From NCBI GenBank assembly GCA_019096065.1, contig JAGUCH010000002.1, positions 12,598,501 through 12,662,500 on the forward strand: DNA of 64,000 nt, given 5' to 3'. This stretch comes from Paracyclopina nana (taxonomy: Eukaryota; Arthropoda; Copepoda; Cyclopoida; Cyclopettidae). A program made the translations under genes and the position numbers. The first letter of the stretch is position 1. The number at the start of each line of letters is the position of its first letter. Positions 11,154-22,800 of this stretch are shown piece after piece. The notes below the pieces were generated by a model. The model made no database searches, was not told the DNA's origin, and was given only the letters and a program-made list of their open reading frames with translations.

Positions 11154-13632
11154 ATGACGCCAGTAAGCTGCTTTCTTTGGCCCTCTATGTACTTGATGGC
11201 CTTCTTTGTGTATGCCTACTGGATCCTGTTCAGTGAACTGGCCCAGGCGGCCGTGGTCCCGGGGACGTCACCCCGGAGCCGCGTCGCTGATCTTTACACC
11301 CCGGACGCAAAGGTCACGTCATTCACCACCTACGACTGCGCGCACCCGATGCCATCCACGAAGCCATCGACCTGAGTCAGCCAGAGCTCTGCGAGGACAT
11401 CCGGACCGCATATCAGGCCCCGTCAATATCACAGTCCAGGTGCTCCAGACCGCGTCGACCCTCTCGATCAAGGCCTTCCGGTGCAGGGTGCATTTGTCCC
11501 GACAAGTGACAAGATGTGGATACGATAGCATCAGTTATGGCAGTCAAATGACTGATGTCAACCGGCCCTACTTGGTAACCCCACAAGCGTGTCGGGAGGC
11601 CGCGGAGAAGCATTACCTGATAGTGGAGAACAAGAAGGTGGAGGTAGCTCTCAATAATCCGACCTCGCTCTCTTATTTCTCCAAAGGAGGATTGGATAAG
11701 GACCACAAGTGCACCACCACCACGTTCACCAGCGGAGGTGTCACGTTCTACAAATCATACGAGACCACCACCATCCATGCGCTGGTAGAGCCAATTTACG
11801 GGAAGCTGAATACGGCCAACGGGCGGGTGGTGTTCTCCAACCACTTGACGGCGAATTTCCAGGACCTCATCGTGCAAGACGATGCGGAAGGTACTATTGT
11901 GTGGCCCAAGCGGAAGTCACCTCGCTGCGAGGACGAGCTTAGTGAGGTGTATCGAGGGCCTGCCGTGCTCTATCCTCACCGGAACGCCACCAGCCTCATG
12001 GGAGGAGCTGGACATCTTGGCGATCTCCTCCTGCTAGCCCATGAGGAGGAGTCAAGGTTCGCGGGGTTCGTCCTCAAAGGAGTACAATCCATGTGTCAGC
12101 GGAAGCTGTTCACCACCCAGCTGAGGGACTTTGCCATCCTCTTGGTGGGGCCCGGGGAAGGGCCCCTGCAAGCCAAGTACCTGCACCCAGAGGACATGGA
12201 CGGAGCGAACATCCAGACGCAGCTCGCGTTTGTACACTCACAACATGCGCTGCACATTCAGGATCGGTTTAAATTCTTACAAGAACTGATTTGCAAAAAT
12301 GAGCGCGCAATCTTACACTCCAAGTTGCAGAGCATGGCCTCCGGATCATCGTCATACGCCACCCTGGACAGCCACGGACCCGGCCATCTCGTCACGAGGG
12401 CGGGGGCCGTGGCCTACGTGACGTCCTGCTACCCTGTACAGGCGGTCACCCGGTCCATCGACAATTGCACCCAGGAAATCCCCGTGCTGGTCAACAACGA
12501 GACCCGGTTTGCGGACCCGCTGTCGTTTATCTTGACCGACCGGCCGAGCGTGGTCCCGTGCGACTCGATCACGCCCATCAAGTGGCGCATACACAATCAA
12601 TGGATGTGCGCCACGCCCCAGATCCACGCTTGCATCGCTCCATCCCAGCTCAATCCGATGTCCGACGCCGCTCCGCGCAGCCATCAGTACGACATTAGCC
12701 GCGGATTGGGTGGTGGCGTGTTCTCTGCGGAGCAACGGGCCAACCACATTTTGTACCTCCACCTCTTCAGCAGCCGGGAGGCGGTGGTCAACACGATCAC
12801 CAGCAACGTCCTCCACAACTCCCTGATTACGGGTAGCCGCTCTACCACCTTCTGGTCCCAGGAGGACATTGACCAAATGGTGGACCACGTGGGGAGTGCG
12901 ATCATTCCCTTCTTCAGTTCGGTGGGGAAGTACTACTCGTACTTCACTGGGTTCCTCATCACCGTGGGCCTCCTGAAGTTGATCCTGGGAGCCCTACTCC
13001 GTATGATCATCCTCTACCGGCGACGCGGCTTCGGGTGGTGGATGTTGTTGGCAATCTGGCACACGGCGTTCCTGATGGTGGAGATGCCGTGGAGGATGGT
13101 GACCAACCTAGGGCAGGATCAGATCCTGTTCCCCGGGGGCGACAGCGATGATGAACGGCCCTCTCGCCGAGGACGCCGCCACCCCGGGGGTGGGACCACC
13201 CAAGCATTCCGCCTGGCCAACCTGGGCAGCTCCGACGACGACGACGACGACGAGGAGGACGCACCGCCCAAGTATGCGACGGCCGCAGCCGGCGCCGCGG
13301 GCGTGGAAGAGGATGAGGCCGCGCCCCGCACTAGACGTGGATTTCGCCAGCGGCTGCGAGAGGCCCTCTCCCAAGAACAGGACTCGGTCTACAAAAACCT
13401 GCAGGCCCAGGTGGACGTGCTGGCCCGGCAAAACGAGTCAATGCATAATTACCTGATGACCGTGCTACCGGCAGCTACAGTGCCTACGGTGCCCTCTGCC
13501 ACGTCCACTCCGCTCAAGCCGTTCCCGGAAGTCGCGGTTTCACCGGCCCCACCGATCTCCCCGGTTCGGCCTGCTACGCCCAGACAACGGACCGTGGGCC
13601 CCCGTCGTGAGGACACGACAACCCTTCAGTAG
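11154..13632 (+). pseudogene. env: Gypsy envelope-like glycoprotein (frame-broken)
   Basis: Class by position (between pol and the polypurine tract) and layout: a hydrophobic signal-peptide-like start at 11154, a long Cys-rich ectodomain with N-glycosylation sequons (NITV, NATS, NCTQ, NETR), hydrophobic segments at about 12940-13000 and 13030-13085, and a cytoplasmic tail with an acidic Asp run, a PPKY motif and a heptad-like Arg/Glu helix. Two one-base losses near 11345-11349 and 11418-11422 put the signal peptide, a ~23-codon bridge and the rest of the protein in three different frames; from 11422 to the TAG at 13630-13632 the frame is open. The ectodomain (a CGYDS motif soon after a VQVLQT block) resembles, from memory, glycoproteins of chuvirus-like elements in arthropod genomes rather than insect gypsy Env; low certainty on that affinity. 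Confidence 0.72.
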
Positions 13633-13640
13633 GGGGAAGT
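13630..13640 (+). other. Gypsy polypurine tract
   Basis: The purine run AGGGGGAAG immediately before the 3' LTR is the expected plus-strand primer. It overlaps the end of the env-like ORF by the stop codon. Confidence 0.85.
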
Positions 13641-13835
13641 TGTAGCAGGAACACGGGTATACGGGTGTGTTCTGTGGGCGCCTGCGAGCGCCCCGTCCCG
13701 GTGAAACGAATTGTACAGCAGTTAATAAACGGACGCACTCGAGTAAACATCTCGACTAGTTTCAGTAGCAAGTTCTTCTATCGCTACCCGCGGGCGCGCG
13801 TGTCATCCTCGGGGGGTCTATACGAACCTCCTACA
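13641..13835 (+). repeat. Gypsy 3' LTR (195 bp)
   Basis: Identical to 3470-3664, including AATAAA at 13724-13729. Followed by TTTTT, matching the T run before the 5' LTR. Confidence 0.95.
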
Positions 13836-16800
13836 TTTTTCATGAATAATTCATGTGTGTAGTATTAATGATTGCAGCAGTAGAGGCATAAATAGAGTGG
13901 ATCGAGATCCACCATTTCCTGGAAAAATTGCTTTTTCTGTCCTAAGTCTGATATTATTATATAGACCTGTTCTGCTTGCACTTGACAGGATCCCAATGAA
14001 GAAGAAGTAGTGGGAGCAGTAAAAAAATCCTTGATTACTTTCCCTGTTCTCCTTTGCCTCCCTATAAGACTTTTTGAGACAACAATCTTCCCATCAAGAA
14101 AGACAAGAGTGGCGTTTCTCACAGACCAAACAACTTGATTTAGAACAAAAAATCTGGTAAGTACAAGAATTCCAAAAGTTTGAAAAGTTGGCTTAAAAAT
14201 CAACTTCCAATTGAACGAAAAATATGATGAAAGTTGATTTTTCCTATAAAGAAAAATGAGGAAATTTCCCTAGCTTGTCTATCTTTTCATCTATATCCCC
14301 CTGGTTCTTCTTGTTCTACCCTGGAGCAAAAGCATCAAGCTTCAGGCGATATCTGTCTATGTTTCTACCAGACACACTTCACATTTTTTCCCCTCGTTTT
14401 TCAAGATGATGATCCAATCCTGTAAAAAAAGCCAATCAGGGATAGGCGAAGTAGAAGCATGTGTAGATGAAGTTTGGTAAAAAAAGAGGCCTAAAAACGC
14501 GCGCGGGTGAAAGATAAGTATGAAAATGTTCCTTCACAAAATACGTTTTTCATATCCTCAGACAAAAGGAAGGTGATTAATTATGGGAAAAAACCTGCTA
14601 TAGATCCCATTAATTCTCTTGCTGAAAAAGCCTTTTATTTCAAGGCTTCGTCCATTGCATTGGGCATGCTTGACTTTTTTGGGAGTAAATTAATTGTGTG
14701 TGCACTCGTTGAGCAGGTGGTGAAAGTTGGTTATTTTGAGGCTAGCTTGTTCCGAATAATCCTTGGCTTCAGATTTCTTGCAGAGGAGAACCAACCATTA
14801 TCTTCTCAAAGTTGAGGAGCCAAGGCTTAATATTAACAAGCTTTCTCTTTGCTTTACCATATCTGAGTAAAAATACAACATTCTGCTGCCCAAACTCTGG
14901 AATGATGCCACACTGCAGAAATTGTGAAGGAAAATAATGACATTACAGCTAGTAGTTGGCATAGCGCAAAATTACTGCCATTGACTTTCTTCCTGTGAAA
15001 GCTTGGTCAGCAATCTACAAGTTTGTGTTTTATGGCAAGTCAAGCTCGATGATTGTGTCTAAGCCATCTTTGTGCGCGCAAGGAAAAAACCTCGAGTGGT
15101 TCTTATAGATACACACTCACAAAAAATGGAATACATAAGCAAAATTGTGATTTGTACAAGTGGCTCTCCCAGAAAATATACACATTGAAGGATGCCAGAA
15201 TGTAGGTTTTCAAGTGGGAAACGCATGTGGAATACAATTTTCCCAAGACAAGCTACGTTCACGGGTGAAAGTGCTGCATAATTTAAGTGAGTATTGATTA
15301 GCTGTTATTGGCTTTTGAAGCTGCTAAATGGTCGAAAGCAAAACGTCCAATCTGGCAGCACCGATTTAATCAGCTGCTTTTCATAACACAAAGCCCTCTA
15401 GTGGTGGATTTTTCTCCTGCTCATTGTAAGGAAGGTGCTTTGTACTTTTTTGTTCCCCATTGAGTGCTTCCAAGGCTGGCTAATGGTTTGGCTATGCAAA
15501 TGCGTCAGAATCAAGGCTCACGGTAATTGGTCCGGCCAGCCAGGCCCATAATTTGTCCCTGAACCAGAACAACACACAAAAAGTCCAAGTACTTCTTATA
15601 GCAGCAGCAGCAGAAGCCTGATGATGATCTTGGTCTTTTTTCCAGATTCCCAGGGCCACAATTTAGCCAGAGGGGAAAACTTCTGTAACGAAGCAAGCAG
15701 CATCCAAAATGCAATATGTAGCAAGAAATACCGCAACCAAGGTGGCAACCGAGCAAATTGCCACAAAAAGGTGACAATTCCGGCCCCCCAACCTTGAGAA
15801 GACAAGCTAATCTGGTGCACAACAATCTTGAGAGTGTGCGTTTGAAGGCTCTCAAACTTAAGGCCAAGACTATGACTCTGATGATGGCCTTGTCAAACGC
15901 ATGGCAGTCATTCTGAAAGGCCTCTCAAATCAGCATATGCTCGAAAAGCAGCCTGTTTGCACACACATGGCTGCTACTGTGAAATGGCCCCACCCTAATC
16001 TAGAGATGGCCAACAAAGGAGAAAGTAAGAGATCCAGGGGATTCATTCGCATGTTCTCGAGGCACAAAGTAGGCTTTTCTTCCTCATGTGACCTTTTATG
16101 TATAGTATAAACACAGGCCACTCTGCTATATACGCTAGAGCTTGCTCTGCTATCATGGAAGATACACCATACAACAATATGCGTGATGAAAGGGTTGGGC
16201 TAACTTTTAAGAACTTGGCTTTGATCATCGGCCCACCAAAGTGTGTTGTGTGTGCACCGGCTTCATTATCTGCTGATCAGCAAGCCACAAACTGCCATGA
16301 TCTAATTAGGATCATTAGGGATGAAGATGTTTCTTGTCAGATCAATTCCACGCAGGGAAAGCCGAAAGGGACACTTAATATATGCCATCATACTTTAAAG
16401 ATGCAATTTTGATGATAAATTGCTAACTTTTTCAAAAGTGGAGACCTCAATTTTGAGGATTGCAATAGTTTAAGGATTCTTATTACCAAATTGAGCTCAT
16501 CTTTGAACTTTTTCAATAAGCAACTAAATAACATATGATGCTAGTTATTTTGAGGTAATGGCTATTTCCTTTTTTAGTTCATAGTTTCAAAGTGTAAAGA
16601 GCGTCTTTTGCTACTGCTCTGAAGATCGAGTTGTGACACGCCCCTCAAACACAATCTTGTGGTCATTTAGGCCACTATCCATCATGCCCTCCCCTCCTAA
16701 GGCAATTTGTCACTTTTTGGCGCAAAAATGTTTATTCCTGCGACGCGCATCATCATAGCCTAGAAGTGAAAAGGAACACCAATATGCGTTACAGCTTCAG

Positions 16801-19800
16801 TATTGAACTAGTTGTACTATAGTCTGTGCGTAGAGTTGTGGTTAAACCCCAACTTTATACTATGGGATTTACTGGAAGTTTGCTTGATTAAAATGGTGGG
16901 GTGACCTGATGATGCAATCTGGTAATCTGTACTTTGATTCCATTACTGAACTCTGCATCTGGTGAAGTTGGAGCAGACTATTGAAAGTCTGCCTATTTTT
17001 AAAATGCCAGCATTTCAATGCATCTCAAGTAAAAAGTAGGCAGACTTTCATAGCCTACAAGGATAGAGGAGCAGCTAGGGTTCCATTTTCTGGGCGAAAT
17101 GGATTCAAGTATCCCATTTTGTAAGGGAGATTGCTGGGAAGGTTTGCTTTTTGTGTCTCCTATTTGATAGTTCAATTTTTTCAGAGGGAAAGCAGCACAA
17201 CAAAGGCTCTCCTGCTGCTCAACTACTACCTTATACTGAGAAATTGGATACATTTTTATGATTATAGTGGCTCCCACCACCACTAAAAAGTAACCAGCAT
17301 TTTCCCTCCAGCTGATTTTTATGGTTGACACACAGTCTGTGTATCTTCTGGTCTATCTCACTTTTGGCTGTACCCATAGAGTGCCAACTGCAGTCAGTTG
17401 CTGGCATGGCAATCGAGGAGCCCTTAATTGAAATGGACATGGTGGGAGGGGATATATCAGGCCACTGTAGCTGCATGCTCCTCTGCTCAAATAAAGCTCA
17501 TTTGGGATGAACCAATATCTTGTCAGATCCATTTCCTATATACTATTTGAAAATCAGCCGGCTTTGTGCACCCGGCAGCATTTTCTGCCTCCAATTCACG
17601 AGAATTCACTTAAAAAGGTCTCCGACAAAGAAAATGGGCTTTTTCAAGTTTGACCAGATTTCTTTCAGGGAACAATAACAGGTTGACATAAACAGCGCGC
17701 TGACTCGCCGGCTGCTGCTGCCCGGCTGGACAAACCTTGCCAGATTTGAAGATACCGTAATCGACAAAAAGTGGTACAAAATGCCAAAAGCGGAATTTTT
17801 TCATTTGGCTGCATTGTAAAGTAGGATTTGTGTAAGGATCAATTTATTGCCTTAGAATTCCTTGATCCTCTTTCTTAGATTGAATGCACGGCAATTTCCC
17901 ATTAATGCTAGACATACACATGTAAAGCTACAATTTTCAATATCCATTAATGAAGTAAATGAGACGTCAATTATTTTCATGACAGGTCTTGTTTGCAGAG
18001 CATGCGAGATTCCTCTGCATTCAGTACGGTGAGCTTGAATACATTTGTGGAAGCATTCCTCACTTATGAGCCTTATACCCACCTAGTCATGTTGCAGGGA
18101 AATGTGGAACAACCAATTACGTCATAATCCATTTGTGATCCTTTAATCTAACCAGCGCGCGCGGTGAACAATGCAACTTGAATCGGCTTGACCACGTGGC
18201 CTAAATGTAAACAAAAGAATTCTAAATTGTGCCCTATTTCACGGCTGTACATAAAGTAAGTGTAATGCCAAAGGGTGAATTCCCAAGGGAAGTTTTTCCC
18301 CACTTCCTCAGACTAGTGAGCCAACTTTGAAACAAAAAGGAAAGAAGTTCATGCCAGGGGCTTTGAGATGCTGGTCAGATGCTCAATTTTCCAATTCAGA
18401 GTCCACTTGCATGGCTGTGTCTAAGAGGGGGAGAAAATTTGACTCATCTTTCCCTCCACACCGATATACTGGAGCTGATCTACATTGCGGTATGGCCAAG
18501 AATATTTACTCTGGTTTTAAAAAAAAATATCTACTATGGAAAATATACTTTTATCTTGTCAATCTTGCATAATTATTTATAGCTCATTTTCAGCACAAAG
18601 AAGCTTCTAGACATTCATAAAGCAATTTGGCATTTTACAGCTTCAATTTTTTTGTAGCACACACTACATACTTACTGGTACAATTAAGCTTATGTTGGAG
18701 ATGAGAAATTCAGTCTTGTTTTCTCACTCCCCCTACTTACTTCTACAGCTTTTCCAAACGCCTCTTTGTCAGCTCCACCTATAAATCTTTGGATATGGCC
18801 GACATCATCATGAATGCAGCATCCATGCATACTTTAGTGCCTCGACAGTAGGGGCCAGTTCAAGACTATTGGATACACAAAAATGTACCGGAAAAGATAC
18901 CCAGGATCTGTTGTGAAAATTGAGTTGGCCAGCAGTGTATTTATGCCCTGTTCATGTATTAAGAATGCCTTAAGGTATGGAAAAAATTGTCATAAGGAAA
19001 GGTGAATCTGTTGCTGACTGCCACTCTACAAGTTCAGCTTGGGGCCGAGCAGCATTTATAATGGCAATTTTTGCTATTTTGTCTCATGGTTTTCAGCATA
19101 TTTCTAAACAAACAATCTTTCATCACGTTTCTTTGTTAAAAGATGAAATTAAACTATTGGTTTTGCTAGAAAGGCCCAAAAGATGGAGCACTTAATAGCC
19201 AAAATTAGATTTGTTTACTTTCAAGTTGGCTTAAAGTCGATCTGATTTTTTTAGTATCAGCTGCCGCTTGTCATAAGATTGATAAGACAATTTTTCTCCT
19301 TTCCTTGAGGTGTTTTTTGTGCATTTTCCTAAGGAGTTTGGGGCGTACATGAACAGGACATAAGTGGTAGTGGCGTTATTTTGGCCACTAAACAAACCAT
19401 GCTAAGCTCTTATCATTACAGGGACTTAGTTGACCACTTCTGGGAGATGGGACCAGTTAACTATAATGGCAGTATCGAACATCTTTGCTGCATCCATTTG
19501 CAAGACCTCGAAGCTCATGATGGTCAACCTCAACTCTCTGGGGGGAGAACTGCTACTTTGGTTTGAATTTTTGCCTACCCTTGCAGCATCAGCAGCAGGA
19601 TTTGCATATTTAAATTAAACCCTCTTTTATTTTAAATCAGGAATGCAGTCTGCTGCTAATCATGTAGTACAGTACAGCAAGGTCGTCTGAGCTAGTAGTT
19701 TTTTGGAAGTCACCTGCAGTTAGTTTTGCATCAAAGCACCAAGTTGGTGCATATGGGCAATTAAGTTAATTGGGTTTGCTTCTAATGGGCATCATCATGT

Positions 19801-22800
19801 GACACAGCAGCAGACAATTTATGCATGACACTGAATTAAATTATTTTCAGCTCTAGTATCCAAGTGAATAACACAAAAGTTTTCGCCTTTTAAAAAGAGT
19901 AAGCAGCCAGAAACTGTTTGACATGCATGACAAGTTGTACGAGTGCATTTTGCAAGGGTGCAACTTTTAATTATACACCAGTTTTGTATGTATATGCTGA
20001 AGGAAGAGCAGCATTACAACAAATGCTGGCATTAAAAAGCAGAGAGCTTGAAAGGCTTTCCAAATGACGCAAGAAAACTGGAGTGACAGAGAAAAACAGT
20101 GGCATGTTTGGCTGTCCAATCCAAGCACCACTAGGTTAATGGTCTTGAAAAAGAAAAATAATGTAAGAGGCTTTTGCCTAATTAGGCCATGCATGCATCC
20201 CATCATTTAACCCTGCGTAGCACTGAACAATAGCTAAACTTTCCAAAGCTACTGGTAGTCGAATACATTGCAGCAAGAGCCAGCAGTTCTTTTTAAAAAT
20301 GTGCAAACTTTGCAGCCAACTTTCAGAAAATACACACATTTGGCTTGTCAATGCCAAGAACAAATGTTTAAAGTTTCTCGTGTATTTTCAAAAAGTAGCT
20401 TTTTTCATGCTTAGCATATAGTGTAAGCTCGGTGCAGTTCCTGAAGATACTACCATAGAAGGATGTGGTGCATTGCAAGCCCTACTTTGTCTTATATATA
20501 TAGGTCAGTCGCTAGCTGTGGCTGAAAAGTAATGCAAAAGACCTTATACATCAAACCAGTTGACACTTTGACATAAACACCAAGAGCACAACAAAAGCCA
20601 CAGAAGCATGCGCCAGATAGAGTGCAATCTTGTAATTTATCCTCTTTCCTCCCTCCCTCCCTTGCTTGTCCCATATAGTGCAGCACTACTCTTCTGAGAT
20701 TTCCCAGATTACATCATTATGTTGGAGTTTCCCAGCAGCTCCCAGAGGCAGGCAGAGAGATGCAAACTTTGTGCTACATGTCCTCTATCATAAAGCCATT
20801 TATTGTGCCAATGTTCAAAGTTCCATTTCAACAAGTTTTTTGGGCAATCCTAGTGAAAGTCACTCTGTGCCACTTTGTATTTGTCAACACAAGCCTTAAC
20901 ATGGGGGAACTTTTAGGGCGCCAAAGTTCACCTGCCCTTTACAATCTAGTAGTGTAACATTTCCATCCAAAAATATGTAGAGAGTATGACAATGTAGCTG
21001 TGCAGTGCAAAATGAATGCCACATAAAGTTGGAGAATGGCCTGGTACATCACACCATGTCCAGACAGTTAGCGATGCATTTATCGTCAAGTATGTCTGGA
21101 AGTCAGGCACATTCTAGGCCGTTGGCTCCTGATTTTCATCAAACTGCCTCCAACTGCTCGCAGTTTTTTGCGTTTGCTGCACGCAAGATTGTCCACCGTG
21201 CAGTGTTGGTCCAGAGTGGCATTTTTGCCACGCTCTTCCTTTTTCGGCTGCACGACAAAGTACTTTTCTTCTTTGGATCTTTACCACCCCTTTTCCTCCC
21301 ACCCATTCATCTTAAAAAAGATGGAGCTACCAGTAACTGTGGTGAGTTCCACTACTACAGCCTGAAAAAAGCACCATTTACTTCCTGGTTGCACAAGTGT
21401 GAGAATCTGGGTGGCTTTTTCCCCAAAGAGGTGAGCTAAATCTTTTTGGTGCAGAGCAATATCAAACACCTTGTACTGAAACTAGTAAGATGGCAAATGA
21501 GGTAGTAGAAAGGGGGGATTTGTGTTCTTGTTTCCAAAGAACTTGCTTCATTCCTTCTGGCTTTCTTTGGGGTTGAAGAATTGAGTTCCTTTGTTGGCTG
21601 CAACCCCCAGCTCTTCTTATCTTATTGACAGCACTTTTGGAGACTAATTCAGACATGTCTGGAGCCTGATAAAAAGTTTCTGCATCTAGGGCTTGAAAAG
21701 TTTTTCTCTTCACCTCCTCCTCGTCTTTTTCTTCCCCTTTTTGAGGTCAAGACACATCTTTCTACTTGCCATTTTTTGCAGGTAGCATGTATCACAACTA
21801 GCTGCCATGTGAGGTAGTTCCATGTCATCAACCAAAAAAAGCTTTCGGTCAATAATTTATCGATGAAAGTTCTGTGGCAAAAAGGAGATTGGTTGCGCCT
21901 GACAAAAATGTCAGCTCGGACTTTCACTGCGAGTCAATCAATTATCAAGATTACAAAACAAAAACTCTCCATGCAGTTAGGAGCAGAATTTTTGCTTTCC
22001 TTGGTATGACGATTGTAGCATAGTAGAAGAAGTTCAAACCTTTTTGCTGTGCATTTTGAAATGGCCTTTGGCTTTGTGATGATCCCTACAGCCTACACAG
22101 TGTAGCCGTCTGCTATGTCAACTTGCAAGTTTTTTAGCGTTGCATGTGAAGCAACTTGATTGGATTTGGCTGTCAACTTTTGCCACAAAAAAGTGCCACC
22201 CTGTGAGGCAATGTGTTGGCAAACAAAAAGTGGCTTTCACTAGGAGCAATATTTAACCTTTTGGCATGAGAGGCTTGCGAAAAAGCTTTTTTGTGTTGCT
22301 TTCATTATTTGTGTATTATTGATGGGATATCATATATGGGAGTAGTATCTCGTGCCAGCTTAGGAGAAAACCCATATCATGTTTTCGCCATTTAGCCACA
22401 TAGCTAGGTCAATGGCTTTCCATTCATGTAATATGGGGAGATACTGATGCTGGGAGAAAACACAGGGCTGAAATCTCCATTTTATGGCCTGGGTGGACTT
22501 TAAAAGCACTTTCATAAAAAATGGCTGTTTACCTCTGCATGCTCATCTTTTGCCAAACCTTAGCAGGTCTCTCCGAGCTGCAGAACTGAAGGTTTAAATG
22601 GAATTGACTGTGGTGGTGCGTCGCAGCCTGAGCTGGAAAAATGGAAAATATAACCTTGGGAATGCACCATAAAAATGCTGCTGAGAGGATCCCTTGGGAC
22701 TCATATCTTTTTAATTTTATGGGGAGAAGGTCCTGAAAAAATGGCAACAATAATGGATGCTGAGCTCACTTTATGGTAGCTTATAAATATTAAAGTCCTC

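Larger units (their letters stand above)
3470..13835 (+). mobile_element. Complete Gypsy-type (Ty3/Gypsy) LTR retrotransposon with envelope-like gene
   Basis: The element is 10,366 bp, bounded by two 195-bp direct LTRs that read the same base for base and begin TG and end CA. Order is LTR, 1.5-kb leader, gag, protease-RT-RNase H-integrase, envelope-like ORF, polypurine tract, LTR. The RT-before-integrase order and the integrase type place it in Gypsy. Flanking bases are T runs (TTTT at 3466-3469 and after 13835), consistent with a 4-bp target duplication but not provable in a T run. It is much richer in GC than the flanks. Identical LTRs suggest recent insertion, yet pol and env are interrupted by one-base breaks and a stop, so this copy as sequenced would not make full products. 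Confidence 0.93.

Noticed and set aside
15511..15867. 118-codon minus-strand frame in the desert
   Set aside because: Cys/Leu-rich random-looking peptide, no splice neighbours or domain.
21005..21439. 144-codon plus-strand frame in the desert
   Set aside because: No domain or codon bias; flanks are non-coding.
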